NCBI GenBank assembly: GCA_013314815.1
Contig: JABUEY010000006.1
Location: 1 to 59,760 of the forward strand
Origin: Syntrophobacteraceae bacterium
Lineage (GTDB): Bacteria > Desulfobacterota > Syntrophobacteria > Syntrophobacterales > Syntrophobacteraceae
DNA length: 59,760 bases
Reading direction: 5' to 3'
Shown here: positions 1-8,015 of the stretch, piece after piece
How positions within the stretch are numbered: position 1 is the stretch's first letter
Layout: every line of letters begins with the position of its first letter
The notes under the pieces: model-generated
Database searches by the model: none
What the model was told of the DNA's origin: nothing
Seen by the model: the letters and a program-made list of their open reading frames with translations, nothing else
Program-made: the position numbers and the translations under genes

Positions 1-1071
1 GTGAGGCAAAAGAAGGGCCTGGCGCTTCATCAGTTGGGGAAATACGGTGCGGACGTATGTGCCGTTCAATTTCAAACCCTTGATTTTGTACAGCATTTCC
101 TCTGGCATTGCCTCGATCCCTCCCATCCGCTGCACGACGAACGCAGGAGAATGCAAATCCTGGACACCTACTTCCGGGAACTCGATGAAGCTGTCGGTGC
201 CCTGTCGGGTCTTTTCGATCAAATGTACGGGAGCAGCCGAAGGTTGACTCTTCTCCTGTCAGACCACGGCTTCCAGCGGCTCGACAGGTATTTCAATATT
301 CAGCAATGGCTGATCAGGTCCGGATTCGCCTGCAGGAACAGGAGTGTGGCCGGTACAGCCATGGCCAGAAAGCTTTTGCAGTATCTTGTCAAGGCGGACA
401 GGTTTCGCCTGAGAAAAAGAGCTTTCTTCAACAAGCAAAAATCGCGTCTGAACAACCCCATCGCCTACCTGGACAGAGAAAGAAGTGCCGCCTGCGCCAT
501 CGGATCCTGCTGGGGAAACGTGTTTGTTTTGAATGAAGACAAGGGGCTGGTTTCCGAACTGAAGACAAGACTCGAGGAGGTGAGAGACCCTCTGACGGGC
601 AGGAAGATCGTCCGGGCAGTCTACCTGAAGAACGAGATCTACAGCGGCGGCAGGCTGGATTTACTGCCGGATATGCTGGTGGAACCCGTACCCGGTTACA
701 TCATCAAGGCCAACTTGCGGCAGGACGAGTTCGGCAGTAACGGAATGAATGATGAATCCCACGTCGCCACCCACGAAAGGCAGGGGATCATCGTCGCCTG
801 CGGAGACCGTGTGGTGGAGAGCAGCGAAAGATTTTCGGCAAACATCTGGGACGTGGCCCCCACTGTCCTGCATGCCATGGGCTTCTCCTACCCGGATTAC
901 ATGGATGGACAGGTAATCGGGGAGCTTTTCGGCGATGCGGATTTGAGGGTCGAACCCGAACGATGCGGTAGTGAGTGTGATGTTGCAGCGCGTTCGGAGA
1001 ATGAAGTTCGACTGAGCGCCGAAGAGGAGGGGGACGTGATGAAAAGCCTTAAGGATCTTGGATACCTCTGA
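1..1071 (+). CDS. Alkaline-phosphatase-superfamily phosphodiesterase, 5' end outside window
   Basis: The frame is open from the first base, so the true start lies to the left and only the C-terminal 356 residues are seen. The AlkP-fold metal site is visible as LLLSDHGF (about residue 84), SHVATHERQG (about 252) and the terminal WDVAPTVLHAMG block (about 283); the N-terminal metal/nucleophile region is missing. This fits the type I phosphodiesterase/nucleotide pyrophosphatase branch. It ends in KSLKDLGYL, an ending shared in kind with the AlkP-like genes at 5185 and 8016. It is followed by a glycosyltransferase 195 bases downstream, which suggests a role in making or modifying a surface polysaccharide; the substrate is unknown. 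Confidence 0.8.
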   Translation: MRQKKGLALHQLGKYGADVCAVQFQTLDFVQHFLWHCLDPSHPLHDERRRMQILDTYFRELDEAVGALSGLFDQMYGSSRRLTLLLSDHGFQRLDRYFNIQQWLIRSGFACRNRSVAGTAMARKLLQYLVKADRFRLRKRAFFNKQKSRLNNPIAYLDRERSAACAIGSCWGNVFVLNEDKGLVSELKTRLEEVRDPLTGRKIVRAVYLKNEIYSGGRLDLLPDMLVEPVPGYIIKANLRQDEFGSNGMNDESHVATHERQGIIVACGDRVVESSERFSANIWDVAPTVLHAMGFSYPDYMDGQVIGELFGDADLRVEPERCGSECDVAARSENEVRLSAEEEGDVMKSLKDLGYL

Positions 1072-1266
1072 GAGAGCATGCGCGGGTCTTGCCGGATTCG
1101 CTTGTGATGGCTTTAGGCTTCGGTTTGTGGTATGAATTGAACCGGTTCCCTGCGGTGTGAACCGGCGGGCCTGCGTTGCCGGATCTGCATTGTGGACTGC
1201 GGACGGGAACAGCGGGGGAGCGCGAACCGGGGTTGCACGGACGTCAGTGTCGGAAGACAGGTTGTG

Positions 1267-2241
1267 ATGATGGACCCGAAAAGCGGACATGGATACCGCA
1301 TGGATTCCTACGACGAGGCAGTAATGCATTGCAGAACCCGCAGAGACTATGTCCCGATTTCAGTTTGCATTCCCACCAAGGATCGTCCCGCGGAGTTGCT
1401 GCGTTGCATTCATTCTATATTGAATCAGTCTGTATTGCCGGAAGAGATAATTCTTATCGATGACGGAAATCTTGAAAGAAATATTTATCAAAGAACAATT
1501 GAACCATATACCCGGTTCAAATACCACAGGAAAGAAAAGCCAAGTCTTTCGGCATCAAAAAATCTTACAAAAGAATTAGCCTCGAATGATCTTATTCTGA
1601 TTCTTGATGATGATACTGTATTGGAATATAATTTTATAGAGAATATTTATAAACGATTTGAAATAGATAAAAATAGGACAATTGGTGCAGTCTGTGGACT
1701 GATAATCAATGAAAGCAGGAAAAGTTTGTTTGATAAAATGATGAGAAAGATATTTCTTCTGGACAATGGGAAAATCGGGCATATTTTGCCTTGGGCTTTT
1801 CAGACTGGATTTGATGGTTTAAAAGAAGACACTTATGTCGACTGGATACGAGGTGGAATTTCCTGCATTCGGAAGGAAGTACTTGAGGAGTTCTCGTTTT
1901 GTGAATTTCACGGAGGGCGGAATGCTCTTGAAGATGTGGAATTCGGATGGAGAGTGTCCAGGAAATACAGGCTTATGGTGACTCCTTCCGCGAGAGTCTA
2001 TCACTTTCATTCGTCGGCGGGTCGTGAGGCACTGTTCAATACGGGTTACAAACAGGCGTACAACAGGTGCTGGATTTTCAGAGAACACGCCGATAAGAAC
2101 CTGGCCAACCGGATCTGTTTCGTCTGGGCCATGATCGGCAATTGCCTCGGCATGGCGGGAAAAGGGAAGACGGCGTTTGCCATGGGAAATGTCCAAGGGG
2201 TTTTCTCCTATATCCGTAAAGAAGTGCTGGCCGTTGGCTGA
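1267..2241 (+). CDS. Glycosyltransferase family 2
   Basis: 324 aa, GT-A fold. The opening YVPISVCIPTKDRP (residues 28-41), LILDDDT (the DxD-type metal/nucleotide site, near residue 116) and NALEDVEFGWR (acidic acceptor-site motif, near 220) are typical of GT2 enzymes that move a sugar from a nucleotide sugar onto a glycan. No strong transmembrane segment, so a cytoplasmic or peripheral membrane enzyme. The start chosen is ATG 1267, preceded by GGAAGACAGG; ATG 1300 is an alternative and the longer frame to 1192 lacks a ribosome site. From about 1430 to 1850 the gene is markedly AT-rich compared with flanking genes, suggesting foreign origin. Sugar and linkage cannot be told from sequence. Confidence 0.88.
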   Translation: MMDPKSGHGYRMDSYDEAVMHCRTRRDYVPISVCIPTKDRPAELLRCIHSILNQSVLPEEIILIDDGNLERNIYQRTIEPYTRFKYHRKEKPSLSASKNLTKELASNDLILILDDDTVLEYNFIENIYKRFEIDKNRTIGAVCGLIINESRKSLFDKMMRKIFLLDNGKIGHILPWAFQTGFDGLKEDTYVDWIRGGISCIRKEVLEEFSFCEFHGGRNALEDVEFGWRVSRKYRLMVTPSARVYHFHSSAGREALFNTGYKQAYNRCWIFREHADKNLANRICFVWAMIGNCLGMAGKGKTAFAMGNVQGVFSYIRKEVLAVG

Positions 2242-2327
2242 AAAGACGATGGCAGGGTGAGAGTCTGCGAAGTATCGGGACACTGGCACCGTATCCCCGG
2301 TTCGGATCCGCTTGAGGTGGGTATGAT

Positions 2328-5207
2328 ATGATGGAAAAGACGGAAGTCCTCAAGGCAGTACCTTTTTCATTATTCATACTCTGCATTCTTCCGATTATCT
2401 GCAGACATGCACGGCTTGGAAAAACGGAACGAATCCTGATAACGACGGCATTTTCCATCAGATCCGCGCTGGCCATTCTGTTCAGCTACAAAGGATTGGA
2501 ATTTTACAGTCGAGATCCGATTAAGTATGACTATTATGCTACACTCTATTCCAGTGGAACATTCGACTTTCAAAATAGCCTAAATGTCATCTGTCACTCT
2601 ATGTTCGGCGCTGTTCTGTATTTTGTTTTTGGGCCATCGGAAGCCATATGGGCAGTGTTTAACAGCTTTGTCGGTGCATTGACCATAATTGTAGTATTCA
2701 AGATAACTGATAAAATATTTGGCAATAACGAAGCTCGAATAGCAATAATTATTTATACAATATTTCCAAGTTATGTTTTGTTTGCTGCAACCATTCAAAG
2801 GGAAGCAGTAGTTATTTTTTTTATAGCCTGCAGTGTGTGGTACTTCTTGAATTTCATGGAAAAGCAGACTCTGGGGCACTTCATTGGGTATGTAATATCT
2901 TTAATTTTTATAGGTCTCTTGAGACCCCTGGATACGGTGCTTTTGGTGGGTTCCGCGTTTCCTTTCGCAATACTAAAGGTATACTTTTCCGATACAGCAA
3001 GGAAATATCAGCTTTTGAAGCCGTTCATTATATTATTTACTCTTTTCTTCATTGGAGGTGGGATCGGAGTTGTGTTATTGACTCCATTGGGTGAAGCGAT
3101 ACTCAAGAAACTGGCAGAAGACACGCTGGTCAGCGTGGCAAATGCGAGAGCATCTGGTGAGTCATCTTATCTAAGTGATATCAAGTATACATCCTTTTGG
3201 AGTATTATTTACTATATGCCTCTCAAGTTCATCTATTTCACCTTTGGTCCTTTTTTGTGGGGTGCCAAGGGGATCGCAACATTGGCAGCCGCCATGGAGG
3301 GTATCTTCAATTTCATTCTTATCCTTTTTTCATGGCAGGGTTTTAAAGAACTCAAGACCAGGAACGCATATGCCGCCTTCTTTCTGGTTCTGTTCGGGCT
3401 GGGAAGTCTGGCCGCTCAAGGTGCCGTGGATTCTAATTTTGCCACCGCTCTCCGGCACCGGATAAGTTTCACTTTTATTTTCGTGATTTTGGCCACGTAT
3501 AAGCTGGAAAGGAGCAGAGGTTTGTTTGATCTGGTAACCAGGGTCTTGATGTTGAGGCGGCCGATTCTTGTTTCATCGGTTCTGTTGTTCGTGTTCTGCA
3601 GTTCTATGTTTTTCCCCGTTCCGGCTGTGGGCCGGGAAGTGAAGGTCGATAATCTGCCTTATGAAGATGGACAGGTGAGGATATGGAGTGTGGGGCCGGT
3701 TGCGAAGGTGGGAAGATTCGATGACGGAGAAGGCCGCGCCGGGGAAGTGAAGGGAAAGATACAGCTTCGTTCGGCCAGGAATGAATACGAATCGTTTCAG
3801 ATTGTGGTCGGTAACAGGAGCGGAAAGCCGATCGAGCTGAAGAGCTTTTCGGTGAACGAGTTCTCCCTTGAGGGTGACAAGTCTGTGAAGATAGGGAAGG
3901 ATCACGTGGAATCCTTCTATGTCGGGTATGTCAATACGGATTACCCCGACGTGCTCTTCCCCGCCCATGTCGATAAATACCGGCGGGAATTCAAGGACAT
4001 CGAAAGGAAGTGCAACCTGAACCTGTGGCTTTCGGTGTTTGTGCCAGACGAGGCCAGGATGGGGGATTACGAATCAGAGATCGGGATCGAGGTTGGCGAT
4101 ACACGCTATCTGCTGCCTTTGAAACTGAAGGTATGGGATTTCGCCCTTCCTCGGACCACCCATGTCAAAACGCATCTGTTCGCCATCGATCAGAAGGAAG
4201 TGGCCAGGAGATATAAAGTCGATCTGTTTTCCGATGAGTACGAGCGGCTTATTCTCGGTGTATTCGAGGAATACAGGAAGCATCGAATCTCCCCCGGTGC
4301 CGCGACTCCCGTAAACCTGAACCACATGCACAATGCAGGAAAAGACCCCGCATTTCTTGGACAGTACTTCGAAAAGTGGTGCAGCTACTGGGTGGATGCT
4401 GGTCTGGACTGCAACAACATCAACATGCCGCGAAAAGTCGAAAACCTGGGGGACTACAAGTACGTTTACGAGAGTGTGAAGAAGAACGGCTGGTCCGACA
4501 GGGTCTATATCAGGCTCCCCAACGATGAAGCCAAGAAGGGAGTGAAGGCGGAAGAAAACAGGATGTGGGCGAAACGGATCAGAGAATCGATGCCGGGAAT
4601 CAAGCTCCATCACACATTGGGTGGACTCGAAAGAGGCCTCAACACCACACATGTCGACTATTACAGCGGATCAGTGGACATATGGGCGTTTGTCCCGGAT
4701 GCATACCTCAGCGACCGGAACAACCGCCAGGCTTTCGACGACAGGGTGAAGAAGGGCGAGAAGGTTTCATGGTACATCCACAGAAAGGTCAACGTCTGGC
4801 AGCCATGGGATGACTTGAGGTTTTTCTTCTGGGATATGTGGAGACACGACGTGTCGATGGTCACGTTCTGGCGGACGACGTTCTGGAGTCGGCCGGCCAA
4901 GTACAAGAATTTTGCGGGAATTGAGATACCTCGGGTAGCCGAAAAGAAGACATGGAGGGAGAATCGCGGGTTTGTGTCCACGAAGAGTTCGGGCGTGGGC
5001 AACGGCACGCTCTTCTGGCCCGACGACGACAGGATCCTCACCTCCATCCGCCTCGAAGTCATACGAGACGGGATCGAAGACTATGAATACCTGGTACTCG
5101 CCGGAAAGAACGGAATAAAGGTGCAGGCCGGAGACGACATGAAAGGGGATTTTCTTACACAAAGAAATCGGCTGGGAGAGCAGATTGAAAAAAGCGGCAG
5201 GAAATAG
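2328..5207 (+). CDS. Polytopic membrane protein fused to GH123/DUF4091-like glycoside hydrolase domain
   Basis: 959 aa in one frame. Residues 1 to about 432 hold roughly ten hydrophobic segments with the look of a GT39/PMT- or polymerase-type glycan membrane enzyme (early acidic-aromatic stretch SRDPIKYDYY near residue 62). From about residue 440 a soluble domain begins, and its C-terminal third (IWAFVPDAYLSD, FFWDMWRHDVSMVTFWRTTFW, then SIRLEVIRDGIEDYEYL) is the hallmark of DUF4091/GH123-like proteins. The hydrolase part would lie outside the inner membrane. The last membrane segment begins with an in-frame Met (residue 408) and looks like a signal peptide, so this may be two genes joined. 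ATG 2328 follows GAGGTGG; the adjacent ATG 2331 is equally possible. Its end overlaps the next gene by 23 bases. Confidence 0.8.
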   Translation: MMEKTEVLKAVPFSLFILCILPIICRHARLGKTERILITTAFSIRSALAILFSYKGLEFYSRDPIKYDYYATLYSSGTFDFQNSLNVICHSMFGAVLYFVFGPSEAIWAVFNSFVGALTIIVVFKITDKIFGNNEARIAIIIYTIFPSYVLFAATIQREAVVIFFIACSVWYFLNFMEKQTLGHFIGYVISLIFIGLLRPLDTVLLVGSAFPFAILKVYFSDTARKYQLLKPFIILFTLFFIGGGIGVVLLTPLGEAILKKLAEDTLVSVANARASGESSYLSDIKYTSFWSIIYYMPLKFIYFTFGPFLWGAKGIATLAAAMEGIFNFILILFSWQGFKELKTRNAYAAFFLVLFGLGSLAAQGAVDSNFATALRHRISFTFIFVILATYKLERSRGLFDLVTRVLMLRRPILVSSVLLFVFCSSMFFPVPAVGREVKVDNLPYEDGQVRIWSVGPVAKVGRFDDGEGRAGEVKGKIQLRSARNEYESFQIVVGNRSGKPIELKSFSVNEFSLEGDKSVKIGKDHVESFYVGYVNTDYPDVLFPAHVDKYRREFKDIERKCNLNLWLSVFVPDEARMGDYESEIGIEVGDTRYLLPLKLKVWDFALPRTTHVKTHLFAIDQKEVARRYKVDLFSDEYERLILGVFEEYRKHRISPGAATPVNLNHMHNAGKDPAFLGQYFEKWCSYWVDAGLDCNNINMPRKVENLGDYKYVYESVKKNGWSDRVYIRLPNDEAKKGVKAEENRMWAKRIRESMPGIKLHHTLGGLERGLNTTHVDYYSGSVDIWAFVPDAYLSDRNNRQAFDDRVKKGEKVSWYIHRKVNVWQPWDDLRFFFWDMWRHDVSMVTFWRTTFWSRPAKYKNFAGIEIPRVAEKKTWRENRGFVSTKSSGVGNGTLFWPDDDRILTSIRLEVIRDGIEDYEYLVLAGKNGIKVQAGDDMKGDFLTQRNRLGEQIEKSGRK
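3538..3551 (+). promoter_or_regulatory. Possible internal ribosome site and start for the DUF4091 half
   Basis: AGGGTCTTG directly precedes an in-frame ATG at 3549 inside the fused gene. The peptide starting there (MLRRPILVSSVLLFVFC, then FFPVPAVG) has the basic-hydrophobic-cleavage layout of a Sec signal peptide. It could let the hydrolase half be made alone as a secreted protein, or be a relic of the original separate gene. Weak evidence. Confidence 0.25.
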
Positions 5208-6648
5208 ACCGAATGTCGTTGTGATCGTACTCGATACTGCGCGGGCCTTCAACTTTTCCTGCTACGGATACGGCAGGGAGACATCTCCTCACATCGATGC
5301 CGTCGCAAAGGAAGGCGTGCTTTTTCAAAACGCCGTGTCTCCGTCGCCTTGGACGCTTCCTGCTCATGCGTCCCTGTTTACCGGCATGTATCCTTGCTCC
5401 CACGGCTGTACCGAAAAACATAAGATGCTCGGTGACGGAACCACTGTGCTTCCTGAAGTGCTGAAGGGAATCGGGTACAGGACGGTGGGGATTTCCAACA
5501 ACAGTTGGATAAGCAGGAGTTTCGGGTTCGACAGAGGTTTTGACATTTTCATCAACCTCTGGCAATTGGTGCAGTGCGAAACGGACTTCGCGGATCCTTC
5601 CGCAAAGGGCATGGACAAGTACAGAAAGGCCGCGGGGCTTCTCATGCGTGGAAATCCGCTCGTGAACCTTCTGAACGGGATCTATGGGCGCTTTTTCTGG
5701 AGGCGCTACGACTACGGGGCCAGAAGAATCAACAGGATCGTCGGCAGGCTCCTGAAAAATGACCTGGGCAAAGGCCAGCCTTTCTTTCTCTTCATCAACT
5801 ATCTTGAACCGCACCTGGAATATAAGGCTCCCGAGCCTTATTGGGGGCGGTTTCTGCCGGAAGGGGTAGCGAAGAGGGACGCTTTGAGCGTCAATCAGGA
5901 TGCGTGGGCTTATATGGGGGGGCTGGTTCCCATGGGAGAAGCCGACAGGCAGATCCTCACTGCGCTCTACGACGGCGAGATCGCGTACCTGGATCACAGG
6001 ATAGGGGAGCTTTGCGGGATGCTGAGGCGCGGCGGGATGCTGGACGATACACTGCTGATTCTGACCAGCGACCATGGGGAAAATATCCTTGATCACGGTC
6101 TGATGGATCATCAGTACTGTCTTTACGACACTCTCCTCAAGGTTCCCCTGGTACTCCGGCTTCCATCGTACTTCGAAGGGGGAAAATCTGCAGAAGCGGT
6201 TGTACAGACGACGGACATCTTCCCTACTGTCATGGAGGTGCTTGGCATCGAGACGGAGGTGAATGTGCAGGGCAGAAGTCTCTTGCGCGCCAATACCGGC
6301 CGGCTTGCATACTCGGAGTACGCCGCGCCCCAGCCCGGCATGGAAGCCATTTACAGGAAGTACCCTGCCGGGAATTTCCATAGATTCGACAGGAGCCTTT
6401 TATCCGTGAGAAGGGACAACTGGAAGTTCATTTCGGCCTCGGACGGCAAAGAGGAACTGTACGATCTCGGGCAGGATCCATTCGAAGAAAACGATGTGGC
6501 GGGCAGTGTTCCCGAGGTGGAATCGGCATTGCGGGCCGCGTGCGCGGAATGGAAAGAACGATACTGGTCTGAGGATGCGGCCGGCACCGAGGCTTCCATG
6601 TCCGGCGAGATCCGGAAAAGACTCGAAGCCCTGGGTTATTTCAACTAG
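5185..6648 (+). CDS. Sulfatase-fold (AlkP superfamily) hydrolase or transferase
   Basis: 487 aa. Metal-site motifs are present: VVIVLDTAR near residue 13 and LILTSDHGENILDHG near 290. The usual formylglycine motif C/S-x-P-x-R is replaced by T-L-P-A-H (Thr57), so it should not be a formylglycine sulfatase; Thr at this place is used by phosphoethanolamine-type transferases and phosphodiesterases of the superfamily (family knowledge; activity here is inferred). Start is TTG 5185 with GGGAGAG at 5174-5180, inside the end of the preceding gene, which implies translational coupling. It ends in LEALGYFN. No signal peptide was recognised. The likely substrate is a cell-surface glycan or its lipid carrier. 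Confidence 0.85.
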   Translation: MKKAAGNRPNVVVIVLDTARAFNFSCYGYGRETSPHIDAVAKEGVLFQNAVSPSPWTLPAHASLFTGMYPCSHGCTEKHKMLGDGTTVLPEVLKGIGYRTVGISNNSWISRSFGFDRGFDIFINLWQLVQCETDFADPSAKGMDKYRKAAGLLMRGNPLVNLLNGIYGRFFWRRYDYGARRINRIVGRLLKNDLGKGQPFFLFINYLEPHLEYKAPEPYWGRFLPEGVAKRDALSVNQDAWAYMGGLVPMGEADRQILTALYDGEIAYLDHRIGELCGMLRRGGMLDDTLLILTSDHGENILDHGLMDHQYCLYDTLLKVPLVLRLPSYFEGGKSAEAVVQTTDIFPTVMEVLGIETEVNVQGRSLLRANTGRLAYSEYAAPQPGMEAIYRKYPAGNFHRFDRSLLSVRRDNWKFISASDGKEELYDLGQDPFEENDVAGSVPEVESALRAACAEWKERYWSEDAAGTEASMSGEIRKRLEALGYFN

Positions 6649-6784
6649 GCGAGATCGCCTGTGAATGCAACACGTTCCGCGCCCGACTGCCGCGCAGACA
6701 GTAACTCAGACGGTCTGTTGCCCGCGTTCAAGAGAACGCCGTTTGTCTTGGAGCGGTCATCGGTCGAGGTTCGATTCCAACAGG

Positions 6785-7993
6785 ATGAGACTTTTGAATT
6801 CAGGTAATATCAAGCCGAAGATACTCTTCGTTGTTACGGAAGACTGGTTTTTCCTCACTCACCGCCTGGCCCTGGCAAAATATGTCAGGGACCTGGGTTT
6901 CGACGTTTTTGTGGCGACCTCCCCCGGCAGGCTGAGGCAATCCATCGAAAAGGAAGGCCTCATCTTCGTCCCTTTGCTGCTCAGACGAAACAGCAAGAAC
7001 CCTTTCCATGAACTGATGTCCATTCTCCAACTCACCGCGCTGTACAGGCGGATCCGCCCTGACCTGGTGCACCATGTCGCTTTGAAGCCTGTAATGTACG
7101 GGTCCATTGCCGCAAAGTTCGCCCGGCGTCCGGGGGTTGTGAATGCTGTTACGGGGCTCGGCTACACCTTTGTGGGTGGCAGCCTTCGCAAGAGGCTCAT
7201 GAGGAAGTTTCTCGAATTCGGCTGCATATTCGCTCTCTCGGGTTCGAGATCCCGGGTCATCTTTCAGAATCCTGACGACCGTGACCTGTTTATGAGAAAG
7301 GGGCTGGTGGAGTCTTTCCGGTGCAGCCTTATACTGGGGGCGGGAGTAGACACTCGCCGCTTTTCGCCGTCCCCGGAACCTCCGGGGACGCCTGTTATCC
7401 TCTTCCCGTCCCGAATGATCTGGGAGAAAGGGCCTGGAGAAGTGGCTGCCGCCGCGAGGATTCTAAAGCGGCGCGGGATCGATTTCAGGGTTGTGCTTGC
7501 GGGGCGCATAGACTTCGGGAACCCTTCGTCCATTTCCGAGGCCCAGTTGAACAGGTGGCGGGATGAGGGCGTTGCCGACTGGCTGGGCCACGTGGACGAC
7601 ATGCCCGGCCTTTATGCGTCGTCTCACATCGTCTGTCTGCCGACGTACTACCGCGAGGGCATTCCGCTGGCACTGATCGAGGCGGCATCGAGCGGGCGCC
7701 CGGTGGTCACTACGGACAGTCCGGGATGCAGGGAAATCGTCAGGCACAATGTGAACGGACTGCTGATTCCGCCAAGGGACACTCAGGCACTGGCGGATGC
7801 TCTGCAGATGCTCCTGGAAAACGCTTCCCTGCGGAAAGAAATGGGCCGCAGCGGGCGTGAGATCTGCTGCCGGAGCTTTGCCAAGGAGACGGTAATCCGC
7901 CAGACGGTTGAGGTGTACAAAGCGGCTCTCGATGGCAAGTGGCCGGCATCCTTTGTCTCGCCGCGTCGACTTCATTCTGTCCCGAACATCTGA
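6785..7993 (+). CDS. Glycosyltransferase family 4/1
   Basis: 402 aa, GT-B fold. The N-terminal acceptor domain starts KILFVVTEDWFFLTHR; the C-terminal nucleotide-sugar domain has REGIPLALIEAASSGRPVV (the E-x7-E type motif) and NVNGLLIPPRD. Such enzymes add sugars to undecaprenyl-linked oligosaccharides on the cytoplasmic face of the membrane. The frame is open from 6665, but residues before ATG 6785 are not family-like, so 6785 is preferred; its ribosome site (ACAGG) is weak. It lies between two AlkP-superfamily genes in the polysaccharide cluster. Confidence 0.87.
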   Translation: MRLLNSGNIKPKILFVVTEDWFFLTHRLALAKYVRDLGFDVFVATSPGRLRQSIEKEGLIFVPLLLRRNSKNPFHELMSILQLTALYRRIRPDLVHHVALKPVMYGSIAAKFARRPGVVNAVTGLGYTFVGGSLRKRLMRKFLEFGCIFALSGSRSRVIFQNPDDRDLFMRKGLVESFRCSLILGAGVDTRRFSPSPEPPGTPVILFPSRMIWEKGPGEVAAAARILKRRGIDFRVVLAGRIDFGNPSSISEAQLNRWRDEGVADWLGHVDDMPGLYASSHIVCLPTYYREGIPLALIEAASSGRPVVTTDSPGCREIVRHNVNGLLIPPRDTQALADALQMLLENASLRKEMGRSGREICCRSFAKETVIRQTVEVYKAALDGKWPASFVSPRRLHSVPNI

Positions 7994-8015
7994 CCGGGCG
8001 ACGGAAAGGAAAAAC

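Noticed and set aside
5155-6381. 408-aa minus-strand frame across the sulfatase-fold gene
   Set aside because: Shadow of a clearly coding plus-strand gene.
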